Shown: positions 25,421 to 34,781, numbered from the stretch's first letter. The stretch: 64,000 nt of DNA from Limisoma sp963601185 (GCA_963601185.1 CAVCEE010000004.1:1-64000), one strand, 5' to 3'. Made by a program: numbers and translations. The notes: generated by a model not told the origin, from the letters alone.

Positions 25421-26812
25421 TTATTTATTTTTTTGCTCAACCAGATATTGCTCTTGCTTGTAGGTGAGTGCCATGAATGCAATCGAGAGCACGCATGCGC
25501 CGATAAGCAAGTAGAATGTAGCCGTCCAGCCTGATGTCTCTGCCACATAGCCGATAACGATGTTGGCGAGCACTGCAGTACCGAGCACATAGCCCATGAA
25601 GCCTGTGAGACCGGCTGCCGTACCTGCAACGTTCTTCGGTGCGAGGTCGAGTGCCTGTACGCCGATGAGCATCACCGGACCGTAGATGAGGAAGCCGATG
25701 GCAATGAGGCATCCAATCACGATGTTGATGTTGTCAAGGTTGTACATATAGACGAAGATAGCCACGATGATGAGTGCCATAAACAGGATTGTAGGCAACG
25801 CGCGGCGACCGTGGAACACCTTGTCGCTCAACCATCCACAGATGATTGTGCCAGGGATGGCTGCCATCTCGTAGGCGAAGTATGCCCAACCTGCGTCCTT
25901 GAGGTTGATGCCTTTCTCGGTGAGGATTGTCGGTGCCCAGTCAAGGCATCCGTAGCGCACCATGTAGACGAATGCGTTGGCGAAAGCGATGTACCAGAGG
26001 AGTTTGTTGCTCAACACTGTTGCGAAAATCTGCTTTGTCGACAACACTTCTTCAGCCTTTGCGCTGTAGGTGTTGCTGGCGTGACCGCTCCACTCTTCGA
26101 TTGAAGGGAGACCGCACGATTGTGGGGTGTCGCGGATCATCAGGTAAGCCAACACGGCGATGAGGATTGCAGTCGCTGCCGGGAAGGCGTATGTGCCGAT
26201 GAGGAAGTAGTAGTCCTGGGCGCTGCCGTAGAACCACGAGCCGAACCACATTGCGCCGTAAACCGCCATCGGGCCTACGAGTGCGCCGCCGACATTGTGG
26301 GCGCAGTTCCAGAACGACATCCATGTACCACGCTCTTTAATGGAGAACCAGTGGGTCATCACGCGTCCGCACGGAGGCCAACCCATACCGTTGAACCAAC
26401 CTACGAGGAAGTTGAGCGCTGCCATAAGGATGATAGCCCAACTCTTGTGTTCAGCACCAATCCATTGCACAGGCACAATCATAAACAGCATTGACAATGC
26501 CGCGCAGATAAGACCCAACGGGAGGAACTTGCGCGCGTCGCTGCGGTCGCTGATTGAAGCCATCAAAAATTTCGAGAAACCATACGCAATGGCGTTCATC
26601 GAAAGCACGATACCGAGTTCGCCTTTTTCGAATCCGAACGGTGCCAAAGCCGGGATGGCCATCGAGAAGTTCTTGCGTACAATGTAGAAACCGGCATATC
26701 CGATGAATATACCGATAAACACTTGCCAGCGCAGGCGTTTATACTTTGCGTCGGCTTCAGGACCTCTTTCAATCTTGTCCTTGAATGCCGGAGGAGTTAG
26801 AAAATTTGACAT
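25421..26812 (-). CDS. glpT: Glycerol-3-phosphate antiporter GlpT
   Basis: A 463-residue major-facilitator protein with twelve predicted helices, of the organophosphate:Pi antiporter type. Supporting stretches are RWQVFIGIFIGYAGFYIVRKNF near the N-terminus (split by the first helix), GWFNGMGWPPCGRVMTHWF around helix 4-5 and VRYGCLDWAPTIL in the middle, all characteristic of GlpT/UhpT. It exchanges external glycerol-3-phosphate for internal phosphate. The start MSNFLTPPAF fits relatives. It is first in the series glpT-glpQ-porin and is preceded by an unusually long leader with a promoter at 27225-27253. Confidence 0.92.
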   Translation of the reverse strand: MSNFLTPPAFKDKIERGPEADAKYKRLRWQVFIGIFIGYAGFYIVRKNFSMAIPALAPFGFEKGELGIVLSMNAIAYGFSKFLMASISDRSDARKFLPLGLICAALSMLFMIVPVQWIGAEHKSWAIILMAALNFLVGWFNGMGWPPCGRVMTHWFSIKERGTWMSFWNCAHNVGGALVGPMAVYGAMWFGSWFYGSAQDYYFLIGTYAFPAATAILIAVLAYLMIRDTPQSCGLPSIEEWSGHASNTYSAKAEEVLSTKQIFATVLSNKLLWYIAFANAFVYMVRYGCLDWAPTILTEKGINLKDAGWAYFAYEMAAIPGTIICGWLSDKVFHGRRALPTILFMALIIVAIFVYMYNLDNINIVIGCLIAIGFLIYGPVMLIGVQALDLAPKNVAGTAAGLTGFMGYVLGTAVLANIVIGYVAETSGWTATFYLLIGACVLSIAFMALTYKQEQYLVEQKNK

Positions 26813-27224
26813 TTCTGAAAATATTAGTTTGTAATTTCTTTATGTTATGCTGTAACTATGTCTTCTAATCTTCGTAACATCTTATCCATCGTCGAAATCT
26901 TCCGATTTCCTTATGTGTGACCGGGAATCTGTGCTATGGTACTAAATCATGCGATTCCTTGTCTCTTCCGAAATCATTTGAACGGCGTTATGCCCTTGTT
27001 GCTGCTTTTTGTCAACTACTAAAGTGGTTTCACTTTCATTTCGTAACTTTCAACAATCAATGCCCATTCACGTGACTTCAATGGTTTTTGTGTGTTGCCT
27101 GTCTAATCAATTGAATGTTTTGCCAATCAGCCGAATGTTCGGCTTCCTTTTTAATCACTTTCTCTTGGTTAACTCAGGCACTCATAAGTCAGTCTTCATT
27201 TCGATGATTGATTTTAAGTTGCGG
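26813..27224 (-). other. Long untranslated leader of glpT
   Basis: About 400 nt separate the only good promoter match from the glpT ATG, with no convincing gene in either strand. It is T-rich on the plus strand and holds a small hairpin, GCCGA-ATGT-TCGGC (27130-27143). No known riboswitch is recognised. Confidence 0.45.
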
Positions 27225-27253
27225 CAAATTTAATACATATTTTCATTACGCAA
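27225..27253 (-). promoter_or_regulatory. Candidate glpT promoter
   Basis: Minus-strand TTG (27253-27251), 18 nt, TAAATTTG (27232-27225). I found no other CAAAnnTA string between here and glpT. Confidence 0.5.
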
Positions 27254-27392
27254 CAAATTATCGTAAAAAAATTTCATATAAAAAGCGAATATTTTCGTTG
27301 TAGTTGTTTTTCTTTCCAAAATCCGGTACGTTTTGTAACCTAAAATTATGTTTTAAAACAAGTTTCAGCCTATGATATATGGATTGACGAGA

Positions 27393-27452
27393 GCGCCCCG
27401 GCGGTGACGCCGCCAGCATCAGTAGATGCTCTGACAGTGTTGGTAGCGATGA
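27393..27452. repeat. Partial REP-like element
   Basis: The segment with GCGCCCCGGCGGTGACG, CCGCCAGCATC and ATGCTCTGACAG resembles the GGCGGCACCCC...GCTGATGCT modules of the other clusters in inverted form. It is degenerate and lies between glpT and the lrp terminator. Confidence 0.45.
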
Positions 27453-27460
27453 AACGCAAA

Positions 27461-27491
27461 GACGGCGGCTGAGGACTCCTCAGCCGCCGTC
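27461..27491 (-). terminator. Terminator after the Lrp/AsnC gene
   Basis: GACGGCGGCTGAGGA pairs with TCAGCCGCCGTC (12 perfect pairs). On the minus strand it is followed by TTTGCGTTT. It lies 23 nt past the stop. Confidence 0.85.
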
Positions 27492-27514
27492 TGCATTATT
27501 TGTAGGGGAAAAGC

Positions 27515-27979
27515 CTATTCGTCGTAGTGGATAGGAATTTCGCGGTTCATGCTCTGGTCGAGCGAAATCAGCGTCTCGGTAGCGACCACGCCGTGAATCA
27601 TCTGAATCTTGTTGTTCAAGAGGTCCATCAGGTGCTGGTTGTCGCGCGCGAAGAGTTTGATAAGCATAGTGTACGGGCCGGTAGTGAAGTGACACTCCAC
27701 AACCTCCGGAATCTTCTCCAGTTCAGGTACCACGTCCTTATACATCGAGCCTTTTTCGAGTTTTACGCCGATGTAGGTACAAGTGGCATAGCCAAGCACC
27801 TTGGGGTTTACATGGTAGCCCGAACCTGTAATCACCTTCAGGTCGATCATACGCTGGATGCGCTGATGGATTGCCGCACGCGACACTCCGCACACAACCG
27901 CTACATCCTTTGAAGGGATTCGCGCATTGCGCATCACGATTTCGAGGATTTTCCGGTCAAGATTATCTATTTTCTCCAT
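27515..27979 (-). CDS. Lrp/AsnC family transcriptional regulator
   Basis: A 154-residue regulator: N-terminal winged helix (about 5-62; LDRKILEIVMRNARIPSKD, VCGVSRAAIHQRIQRM), a linker, then the RAM ligand domain (about 68-150) with TTGPYTMLIKLFARD. Lrp-type proteins form octamers and answer to amino acids. It lies next to the glycine-cleavage operon, on the same strand and downstream of it, but has its own promoter. Glycine or another amino acid as ligand, and the gcv genes as targets, would be plausible by position only. Its ATG is 30 nt from the predicted transcript start. Confidence 0.92.
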   Translation of the reverse strand: MEKIDNLDRKILEIVMRNARIPSKDVAVVCGVSRAAIHQRIQRMIDLKVITGSGYHVNPKVLGYATCTYIGVKLEKGSMYKDVVPELEKIPEVVECHFTTGPYTMLIKLFARDNQHLMDLLNNKIQMIHGVVATETLISLDQSMNREIPIHYDE

Positions 27980-28015
27980 ATTTATATATGTATTTTTATT
28001 TCAAGTTTAACCTTG

Positions 28016-28044
28016 CAAAGATATGGCAAATTTTTAGAATTCAA
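28016..28044 (-). promoter_or_regulatory. Promoter of the Lrp/AsnC gene
   Basis: Minus-strand TTG (28044-28042), 18 nt, TATCTTTG (28023-28016), 37 nt from the ATG. Confidence 0.6.
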
Positions 28045-28133
28045 ACAATTTTCATTGACAAATTGCGCAGAAACTGCTCAAATCGGCTTAAAAATTCGAC
28101 AAATAGATAACATTCTGCTTACAATGCGTTGCT

Positions 28134-29480
28134 TTAGGCGTTGGCTGCCGACTGTAGGATTTCGCTCAGCGTGGGGTGCGGATGGATGACGCTCTGGAGG
28201 TCGGCAAGCGAGCCTCCGGAGGAGATCAGCGCACACGCCTCCTGCACGAGGTCGGCGGCATGCGGACCGTAGATGTGGCATCCGAGGAGCGTACCGTCGT
28301 CACCCACGATGAGTTTGGCGTAGCCGTCGGTTTCGCCGAGGCACACCGCTTTGCCGTTGGCGCGGAAAAATGCCTTCTTTGCCGTGTAGGCTATGCCGCG
28401 GTCCTTGCAGTCGTCCTCGGTGAGTCCCACCATCCCCACTTCGGGCATAGTGAACACTGCCGCCGGCACAACGTCGAGACGCAGACTGTCGCCGATGCCC
28501 ATAATGGCGTTGAGGGCGCGCACACCCTGAAACGAGGCGGCGTGGGCAAGCATCATCAGTCCGTTGACGTCGCCCACGGCATAGACGTGGGCAATGTTGG
28601 TCTGCATCTGGCTGTCCACGGTGATGCCGCGGCGGTCGTAAGCCACGCCGATGTCGTCGAGATTGAGTGAACCGACGTTCGCTTTCCTGCCCACAGCCAT
28701 CAGCACCTTGTCGGCTTCAACGGTCTGCTCCTTGCCTTTGCGGTCGTAAGCCACCGTGAGTCCGCCGTCCGTTTTCCAGACGGCTTTCACTGCCGACTGC
28801 GTTTCAATCTTGATGCCGCGCTTGCCGAGACTCTGGCGCAGACGCTTGGCGAGGTCGCTATCGAAGTGCGGAAGTATCTCTTTGGCATATTCCATGACGG
28901 TGACTTCGCTACCGAGCGCGTTGAAGACCGAGGCAAACTCCAGTCCGATCACGCCGGCACCGATGATGCACAGTCGTTTGGGCACACTCTCAAGGTCGAG
29001 AATCTCGCGCGAGGTGACCACGCCGTCGAGAGTCGCTCCCTCAATAGGCAGCATCGCCGCTGACGAACCAGTGGCGATAATCACGTCCTTTGCCGTGACC
29101 CTTTCGCCAGCGGCTTCCACCGTGAGTGCATCGACAAACTGCGCCTTGCCGCGCACCAGATGGATGCCCGGCTGGCTGAGCAGCGTCTCCACGCCGCCGC
29201 GCAGTTGCTCCACCACGGCACGTTTCCGTGCCATAACCGCAGCAAAATCCACGCTGAACGAGGCATCGGCGATGCCGAATTCTCCGGCAGTGCGGAAATC
29301 CGTTACCATCGCCGCCGTGCGGCAGAGTGCCTTCGTGGGGATGCATCCCTCGTTGAGGCATGTTCCGCCCACTTCGCCCTGTTCAAATAGAGCCACCGAC
29401 AAGCCTCGGCGCGCTGCCAGCAGGGCGGTTTCGTAGCCGCCCGGGCCGGCACCTATTATTATGAGGTCGACGGTCAGCAT
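28134..29480 (-). CDS. lpdA: Dihydrolipoyl dehydrogenase (glycine cleavage L protein)
   Basis: The 448-residue flavoprotein reoxidises dihydrolipoyl groups with NAD+. Features: FAD-binding GAGPGGYETA (10-19), redox disulfide GGTCLNEGC (Cys41, Cys46), a second GAGVIGLEFASVF nucleotide site (about 175-187), AVGDVNGLMMLAH, and the C-terminal HPTLSE with the catalytic His (about 435). It overlaps the end of gcvPB by 7 nt, so it is translationally coupled, and is the last gene of the glycine-cleavage operon. That context suggests it serves as the L protein of this system; it could also serve 2-oxoacid dehydrogenases. Confidence 0.95.
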   Translation of the reverse strand: MLTVDLIIIGAGPGGYETALLAARRGLSVALFEQGEVGGTCLNEGCIPTKALCRTAAMVTDFRTAGEFGIADASFSVDFAAVMARKRAVVEQLRGGVETLLSQPGIHLVRGKAQFVDALTVEAAGERVTAKDVIIATGSSAAMLPIEGATLDGVVTSREILDLESVPKRLCIIGAGVIGLEFASVFNALGSEVTVMEYAKEILPHFDSDLAKRLRQSLGKRGIKIETQSAVKAVWKTDGGLTVAYDRKGKEQTVEADKVLMAVGRKANVGSLNLDDIGVAYDRRGITVDSQMQTNIAHVYAVGDVNGLMMLAHAASFQGVRALNAIMGIGDSLRLDVVPAAVFTMPEVGMVGLTEDDCKDRGIAYTAKKAFFRANGKAVCLGETDGYAKLIVGDDGTLLGCHIYGPHAADLVQEACALISSGGSLADLQSVIHPHPTLSEILQSAANA

Positions 29481-30934
29481 TGTTGCAGTTCCTTGAAGGT
29501 GAGTATCGGATGCTTTGCTGCCGTAGTTTCGTCGAGACGGCGCACTGGAGTGATGTGGGGAGCGGAGGTCAGTTCGTCGGGATGCTCGGCAGCCTCCTGG
29601 GCAATGCGGCGCATCACGCCGATAAACTCGTCAATCGTTTCCTTCGACTCCGTTTCCGTAGGCTCAATCATAATGGCTTGGTGGAACAGCAGAGGGAAGT
29701 AGATGGTCGGCGCGTGGAAGCCGTAGTCGAGCAGACGCTTGGCAATGTCGAGCGTCGTTACGCCGGTCGACTTGTCGGCGAGGCCGTCAAACACGAATTC
29801 GTGTTTGCACACCGACGGTATCGGGAGTTTGTAGCAGTCCTTGAGCGACTCCTTGATATAGTTGGCGTTGAGCGTGGCAAGCGGACCTGCAAGACGGATG
29901 TTCTGCTTGCCGAGCATCAGGATGTAGGCATAGGCGCGCAGCAGGATGCCGAAGTTGCCCATAAATCCCGATACGCGTCCGGCAGCGTCGCCAGTACGCA
30001 CCACGTGGAGCAGTCCGTCGTCGCCGCGGCGCACTTTCATATCCGGCAGACAGTCGGTTAAATGAGCCGCTACTCCTACAGGACCGGAGCCCGGTCCGCC
30101 ACCGCCGTGGGGCGTGGAGAATGTTTTGTGGAGGTTGAGGTGCATAATGTCGAATCCCATATCGCCGGGGCGTACCTTACCGAGCAGAGGGTTGAAATTC
30201 GCTCCGTCGTAGTAGAGCAGTCCGCCGCAGTCGTGGACCATCTTGGCAATCTCCGGGATGCGTGTCTCAAACAGTCCGAGCGTGTTGGGATTGGTCATCA
30301 TAATGCCGGCTACGGTGTCGTCGAGCAGCGGACGCAAGGCGTCGAGGTCGATAGTGCCGTCGTCGAGCGACTTCACTTCAACAACGTCGAGACCGCACAC
30401 CGAAGCACTCGCCGGGTTGGTGCCGTGGGCGCTGTCGGGCACAATCACCTTGGTGCGCCGGCTGTCGCCGCGCAGTTCGTGGTAGCGGCGCATCACCATC
30501 AGTCCCGTCAGTTCGCCGTGTGCGCCAGCATAGGGGTTGAACGTGAAGTGAGCCATACCTGTAATCGCTGCCAGAGCCTTGTCGAGGCGGTCGTAGATTT
30601 CGAGAGCCCCTTGGACTGAGGTATCGGGCTGGAGCGGATGGATGCCGGCAAAGTCGGGCATCGCCGCAACCTCCTCGTTGATTTTCGGATTGTACTTCAT
30701 CGTGCAACTGCCGAGCGGATAGAACCCCGTGTCGACACCGAAATTCATATTGGAGAGATTGGTGTAGTGGCGCACCACATCGAGTTCGCTCACCTCCGGC
30801 AGGTTCGCATCTTCATCGCGCTGAAGGCTCTCCGGCAGATTGCAGCAGCCAGAGTCCCAAGAATTTTCGGGCAGAGAGAAGCCTGTGCGTCCGGTGCGCG
30901 AAAGTTCGAATATCAGTTTATCGTAGTATTTCAT
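29474..30934 (-). CDS. gcvPB: Glycine dehydrogenase (decarboxylating) subunit 2
   Basis: The 486-residue C-terminal half of the split P protein, with the PLP-binding segment LNLHKTFSTPHGGGGPGSGP (Lys at about 269) and upstream EVAAMPDFAGIHPLQP. With GcvPA it decarboxylates glycine and passes the aminomethyl group to lipoyl-GcvH. Many bacteria and Bacteroidetes have a fused P protein; here the two-subunit form is used. Its ATG overlaps the gcvPA stop by 4 nt (ATGA) and its end overlaps lpdA by 7 nt, the tight coupling expected for equal amounts. Confidence 0.96.
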   Translation of the reverse strand: MKYYDKLIFELSRTGRTGFSLPENSWDSGCCNLPESLQRDEDANLPEVSELDVVRHYTNLSNMNFGVDTGFYPLGSCTMKYNPKINEEVAAMPDFAGIHPLQPDTSVQGALEIYDRLDKALAAITGMAHFTFNPYAGAHGELTGLMVMRRYHELRGDSRRTKVIVPDSAHGTNPASASVCGLDVVEVKSLDDGTIDLDALRPLLDDTVAGIMMTNPNTLGLFETRIPEIAKMVHDCGGLLYYDGANFNPLLGKVRPGDMGFDIMHLNLHKTFSTPHGGGGPGSGPVGVAAHLTDCLPDMKVRRGDDGLLHVVRTGDAAGRVSGFMGNFGILLRAYAYILMLGKQNIRLAGPLATLNANYIKESLKDCYKLPIPSVCKHEFVFDGLADKSTGVTTLDIAKRLLDYGFHAPTIYFPLLFHQAIMIEPTETESKETIDEFIGVMRRIAQEAAEHPDELTSAPHITPVRRLDETTAAKHPILTFKELQQC

Positions 30935-32259
30935 GACTTCAAGTTCTTGATAACGTTAACCATACGGTCGATTTCTTCGCGTGTGCGGCGCTCTGTCGCG
31001 CAGAATGTGACCAAACCTTCTTCGGTGGACAACGCGCCGAAAAATCCCTCTTCGGCGAGCCGTGTCTGAAGCCTTTCTGCCGAGAGGTTGGTGCGCAAGG
31101 CAAATTCCTTGAGGAAAGGTTTTTCGAAAGCGTCGGTGAAAAGTCCGGTGGCGATGAGTTGGTCGTGGAGATAGTGGGCGGCACCGTAGGAGAGGTCGCA
31201 TACTCGGCGCAATCCCTTTTTGCCCATCAGCGACAGATAGACAGTGACGTACAGAGCCATCAGCGACTGGTTGGAACAGATGTTGCTGTTAGCCTTCTCG
31301 CGGCGGATGTGCTGTTCGCGCGCCTGTAGGGTGAGTACGAACGCCCGCTTGCCGTCGATGTCGGTCGTTGCCCCGACGATGCGTCCCGGCAACTTGCGCA
31401 CATAGTCCTTGCGGCAGGCAAGGAAGCCCACATACGGACCGCCGAAGCATAGCGGTATGCCCAGCGACTGGCCGTCGCCGCAAGCTACGTCGGCACCCCA
31501 TTCGCCCGGGGTGCGCACCACGGCAAGTGCCGAAGGGTCGCAGTAGACCATCAGCAGAGCCTTAACGCCGTGTGAGGCATCGGCAAAGCCGGTGAGATCC
31601 TCCACGATGCCGAAGCGGTTGACCGATGGTACGAGCACGCCAGCCACGTCGCCAGCAACGAGGTTGCTCTCAAGGTCGGCGAGGCTGGTCTGCCCGTCGG
31701 CTTGTGCTATCTCGGTGATTGCCACGCCGTGGTATTTTGCGTAGGTCTTGACCACCTCGCGCACCTGCGGCAGCAGAGTGGACGAAATCAGTACGCGCGA
31801 CTTCTTGCGCGTGGCTGCCATCGCCATCATCATAGCCTCGGCAGCCGACGTTGCACCGTCGTACATTGAGGCGTTGGCGCAGTCCATACCGGTGAGTTCG
31901 GAAACCATGCTTTGGAACTCAAAGATATAGCGCAGAGTGCCTTGCGAAATCTCCGCCTGGTAGGGAGTGTAGGCAGTGAGAAACTCCGAGCGGCTGAGGA
32001 TAGCCGGGATGACCGACGGCGAATAATGGTCGTAGGCACCGCCGCCAGCCATTACAATCAGCCGGTTGTTCTGCTTGCCGAGCGATTCAAAATGGCGGCG
32101 CACCTCCATCTCTGTCATTGCGTCGGGGAGGTTATAGTCGCCGTTGAAAATCACGCTGTCCGGCACGTCGGCATAGAGGTCGTCGAGACTCTTCACGCCG
32201 ATGCGGCCGAGCATCTCGCCGATGTCGTCGGCTGTGTGAGGAAAATATGCGAATCCCAT
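30931..32259 (-). CDS. gcvPA: Glycine dehydrogenase (decarboxylating) subunit 1
   Basis: The 442-residue N-terminal half of the split P protein. It begins MGFAYFPHTADDIGEMLG, has NFYGAGAY-like GGGAYDHYSPSVI (about 74-86), YTPYQAEISQGTLRYIFEFQ split by a bend, and GGPYVGFLACR. It has no PLP lysine of its own and works as a dimer with GcvPB. It lies 10 nt after gcvH and overlaps gcvPB by 4 nt. Confidence 0.95.
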   Translation of the reverse strand: MGFAYFPHTADDIGEMLGRIGVKSLDDLYADVPDSVIFNGDYNLPDAMTEMEVRRHFESLGKQNNRLIVMAGGGAYDHYSPSVIPAILSRSEFLTAYTPYQAEISQGTLRYIFEFQSMVSELTGMDCANASMYDGATSAAEAMMMAMAATRKKSRVLISSTLLPQVREVVKTYAKYHGVAITEIAQADGQTSLADLESNLVAGDVAGVLVPSVNRFGIVEDLTGFADASHGVKALLMVYCDPSALAVVRTPGEWGADVACGDGQSLGIPLCFGGPYVGFLACRKDYVRKLPGRIVGATTDIDGKRAFVLTLQAREQHIRREKANSNICSNQSLMALYVTVYLSLMGKKGLRRVCDLSYGAAHYLHDQLIATGLFTDAFEKPFLKEFALRTNLSAERLQTRLAEEGFFGALSTEEGLVTFCATERRTREEIDRMVNVIKNLKS

Positions 32260-32269
32260 AGCCGTAGGT

Positions 32270-32659
32270 TTAGTGACTCTCGTTTTCGCAGTGTTTTCCG
32301 TAGGCGGCAGCGTCCATCAGTGCTTCGACCTCTGTCGGGTCGGAAAGGCGCACCTTGATGATCCAGTTGGCATAGGCATCCTGGTTGAGCAGTTCGGGAG
32401 CGTCGGCAAGAGCCTCGTTCACCTCTACCACCTCGCCGCTGACAGGCGAGATGAGGTCGCTGGCGGCCTTTACGCTCTCCACGGCCCCGAAATCTTCGCC
32501 TGCCGTCACTTCGTCTTCCTCTTCGGGCATGTCAACATACACGATGTTGCCCATTGCCTGTTGTGCATGGTCGGTTATGCCGATATATCCGTATTCGCCT
32601 TCGATTTTAAGCCATTCGTGCGATTCGCTGTAGTACAGTCCTTCAATAGTTTTAGCCAT
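32270..32659 (-). CDS. gcvH: Glycine cleavage system H protein
   Basis: A 129-residue lipoyl carrier. Lys64 in GAVESVKAASD is the lipoylation site; SHEWLKIEG near the start and ISPVSGEVVEVNEAL after the lysine are standard. Lipoate is attached after translation, fitting with lplA at the head of the same operon. It carries the aminomethyl group between P and T proteins. It lies 27 nt after gcvT and 10 nt before gcvPA. Confidence 0.97.
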   Translation of the reverse strand: MAKTIEGLYYSESHEWLKIEGEYGYIGITDHAQQAMGNIVYVDMPEEEDEVTAGEDFGAVESVKAASDLISPVSGEVVEVNEALADAPELLNQDAYANWIIKVRLSDPTEVEALMDAAAYGKHCENESH

Positions 32660-32686
32660 AGTTGTATAAGTTTTGTTGTTAGGTTT

Positions 32687-33781
32687 TTATTTTTTGTATT
32701 TTTTGTCGTAGAAACGTTTCTTGCACACTGTGCCAGCAAACACTTTCTTGCGGATGCGCACATCGACTGCCGTGCCGAGGGCGGCATAGCGGCTGTCGAT
32801 GAGTGCCAGACACACGCTACGGTCGGTGGTGATGGTGTGGTAGCCGGTGGTCACCTCGCCAATCTGCACGCCGTCGACCTCCACGGCATAGCCGCCGCGA
32901 GGGATGGCGCGGTCAGCCAACTCGATGCCGACCACCTTCTTTGCCGTGCCTTCGGCTTTCTGCTTGGCGCAGGCTTCGCGGCCTATGAACTCAGGCTTGT
33001 CGAGTTTTACGAACATGCCCAGCCCAGCCATAATAGGCGAAATCTCGGCACTCAGTTCGTGGCCGTAGAGCGGCAGACCCGACTCGAAGCGGAGGGTGTC
33101 GCGGCAGCCGAGTCCGCAAGGCGCAACGCCGGCGGCGATAAACCGTTCCCACATCTTCACGATGGAAGCCGTGTCCATATAAAATTCGAAGCCATCCTCG
33201 CCGGTGTAGCCTGTGCGGCTCACAATCAGTGGCTTGCCGTCCCATTCCGACTCCTTAAACGTGTAGAAAGTAAGGTCGGAGAGGTCGAGCCCGAGTGTTT
33301 CCTTCGCTGTGCGCTCGGCGTCAGGACCTTGTAGCGCAATCTGACCGTAGTCGGCAGACTCGTTGCTCACCGTTACTGCAAACCCTTCGGCCTGTTGGCG
33401 TATCCACGCCTCGTCCTTTTCGATGTTGGAGGCGTTCACCACCAGCAGCCACGTCTGAGGGTCAGCCATCTTGTAGACCAGCAGGTCGTCGACCACGCCG
33501 CCGTCCTCGTAGAGCATCATGCCGTAGAGAATCTTGCCGGCAGGGAGTGCCGTCGCGTCGTTGGTGAAGATATGGTTTACAAATTTCTCGGCATCGATGC
33601 CGCTGACGAAGATTTCGCCCATGTGCGACACGTCGAACATGCCTACTTTTTGCCTTACGGCATTGTGTTCCTCGATGATAGAGGAATATTGTATCGGCAT
33701 CATAAATCCGCCGAACGGACTCATCTGCGCTTTCAGCGCAACGTGGTTGTCATAGAGACAGGTTTTCTTTAAATCGTCCAT
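32687..33781 (-). CDS. gcvT: Aminomethyltransferase (glycine cleavage T protein)
   Basis: A 364-residue folate enzyme that moves the one-carbon unit from the aminomethyl-lipoyl group of GcvH to tetrahydrofolate, releasing ammonia. Markers are the N-terminal FGGFMMPIQYSSI, GMFDVSHMGEI (about 46-56), GIDAEKFVNHIFTND, SRTGYTGEDGFEFYM and the C-terminal PRGGYAVE with GYHTIT. The start (MDDLKKTCLYDNH) is 6 nt after the lplA stop. Length is normal. Confidence 0.96.
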   Translation of the reverse strand: MDDLKKTCLYDNHVALKAQMSPFGGFMMPIQYSSIIEEHNAVRQKVGMFDVSHMGEIFVSGIDAEKFVNHIFTNDATALPAGKILYGMMLYEDGGVVDDLLVYKMADPQTWLLVVNASNIEKDEAWIRQQAEGFAVTVSNESADYGQIALQGPDAERTAKETLGLDLSDLTFYTFKESEWDGKPLIVSRTGYTGEDGFEFYMDTASIVKMWERFIAAGVAPCGLGCRDTLRFESGLPLYGHELSAEISPIMAGLGMFVKLDKPEFIGREACAKQKAEGTAKKVVGIELADRAIPRGGYAVEVDGVQIGEVTTGYHTITTDRSVCLALIDSRYAALGTAVDVRIRKKVFAGTVCKKRFYDKKYKK

Positions 33782-33787
33782 GTAATA

Positions 33788-34756
33788 TTAAGATTTTAAG
33801 ATGATTTCAGTTAGTTCGCTTGTGGTCAGGTTGGCTATGTACTGCGACGCGTCAAATCCGGTGAGCAGCGCTTCGGTCTGGGCGAGCGGCTTGCCGTGGA
33901 GGCGGCGGTTGAGTTCCGGCGCAGGGTCGGAGAGCAGAAAATAGTCGCCGGAAAGGCTGATGCGGTGCACGATGCCCGAACGCAGTTCGAGGCTCACGCA
34001 CACTTCGCCTGCCGATGGTACTTTTGCACTTTTGGTGATGGTGTATGCCGGGTTGCTGCCCGAGAAGAAACTTTCGTCGAGGTAGGTGCTCTCGATTTCG
34101 CGGATGCGGTCAATTTCCGCCGGGGTGAGCATACGCTCGCCGTCGCAGAAACTGTCGATGAGATATTGTTTGAACTCTCCGATGGGCATCGCCGTGTGCT
34201 CGCAGAGGTTGGTGACGTGCTGGCGCACCGATGCCACGCCCTTGCTCTGGAGTTTTGCTTCTGATGGAGTGATGGCGAGTTGCATGCGCTCAAAGTTGCT
34301 GGAATAAAGGAGAGTGCCGTGGACAATACTTTTGCCCGGCACCTTGTAGAATGCGTTGCCGCTCACCTTGCGACCTCCAATCTGGATGTCGTTGCGACCT
34401 GACACCTCCGCCTGAACGCCAATCTTTCGCAGAAGGACTGCCATACGTTGAAGGTAGGCGTCAAACACTTCGGTGACGTTCTCACCACGGCAGATGTAGG
34501 AAATCATCAGGTTGCCCCAGTCGGAGTAGACGCATCCGCCACCGCTTTTGCGGCGGAACATCTTGATGCCCTCGCGTTGGCAGTAGTCCACATTGACCTC
34601 CGTGGCCATCAGTTGGTTGCGTCCGAAAATCACAGTAGGGCTCACCTGCCAAAGAAAGAATGCCTCGTCGGCCATCTCCTTGGCGGCAAACTCTTCCATG
34701 GCAAGGTAGAAAATCAGCCTGTGCTCGGTATTGTCAGGTAGCAGTAAGTGTTTCAT
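33788..34756 (-). CDS. lplA: Lipoate-protein ligase A
   Basis: The 322-residue enzyme activates lipoate with ATP and attaches it to carrier lysines. It shows FGRNQLMATEVN, the lipoate-binding RRKSGGGCVYSDWGNL (about 68-83) and GNAFYKVPGKSIVHGTLLYS with the reactive Lys region (split by a turn), plus the C-terminal domain with F..GSNPAYTITKS. It is the first gene of the operon lplA-gcvT-gcvH-gcvPA-gcvPB-lpdA and is very likely the ligase for GcvH. It starts about 20 nt after the predicted transcript start. Confidence 0.93.
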   Translation of the reverse strand: MKHLLLPDNTEHRLIFYLAMEEFAAKEMADEAFFLWQVSPTVIFGRNQLMATEVNVDYCQREGIKMFRRKSGGGCVYSDWGNLMISYICRGENVTEVFDAYLQRMAVLLRKIGVQAEVSGRNDIQIGGRKVSGNAFYKVPGKSIVHGTLLYSSNFERMQLAITPSEAKLQSKGVASVRQHVTNLCEHTAMPIGEFKQYLIDSFCDGERMLTPAEIDRIREIESTYLDESFFSGSNPAYTITKSAKVPSAGEVCVSLELRSGIVHRISLSGDYFLLSDPAPELNRRLHGKPLAQTEALLTGFDASQYIANLTTSELTEIILKS

Positions 34757-34781
34757 TCAGGTTTGCGTAATTACGATTTCC

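Noticed and set aside
27009..27233. 74-codon plus-strand frame in the glpT leader
   Set aside because: No ribosome-binding site or promoter on that strand. The low-complexity translation gave no recognisable family.
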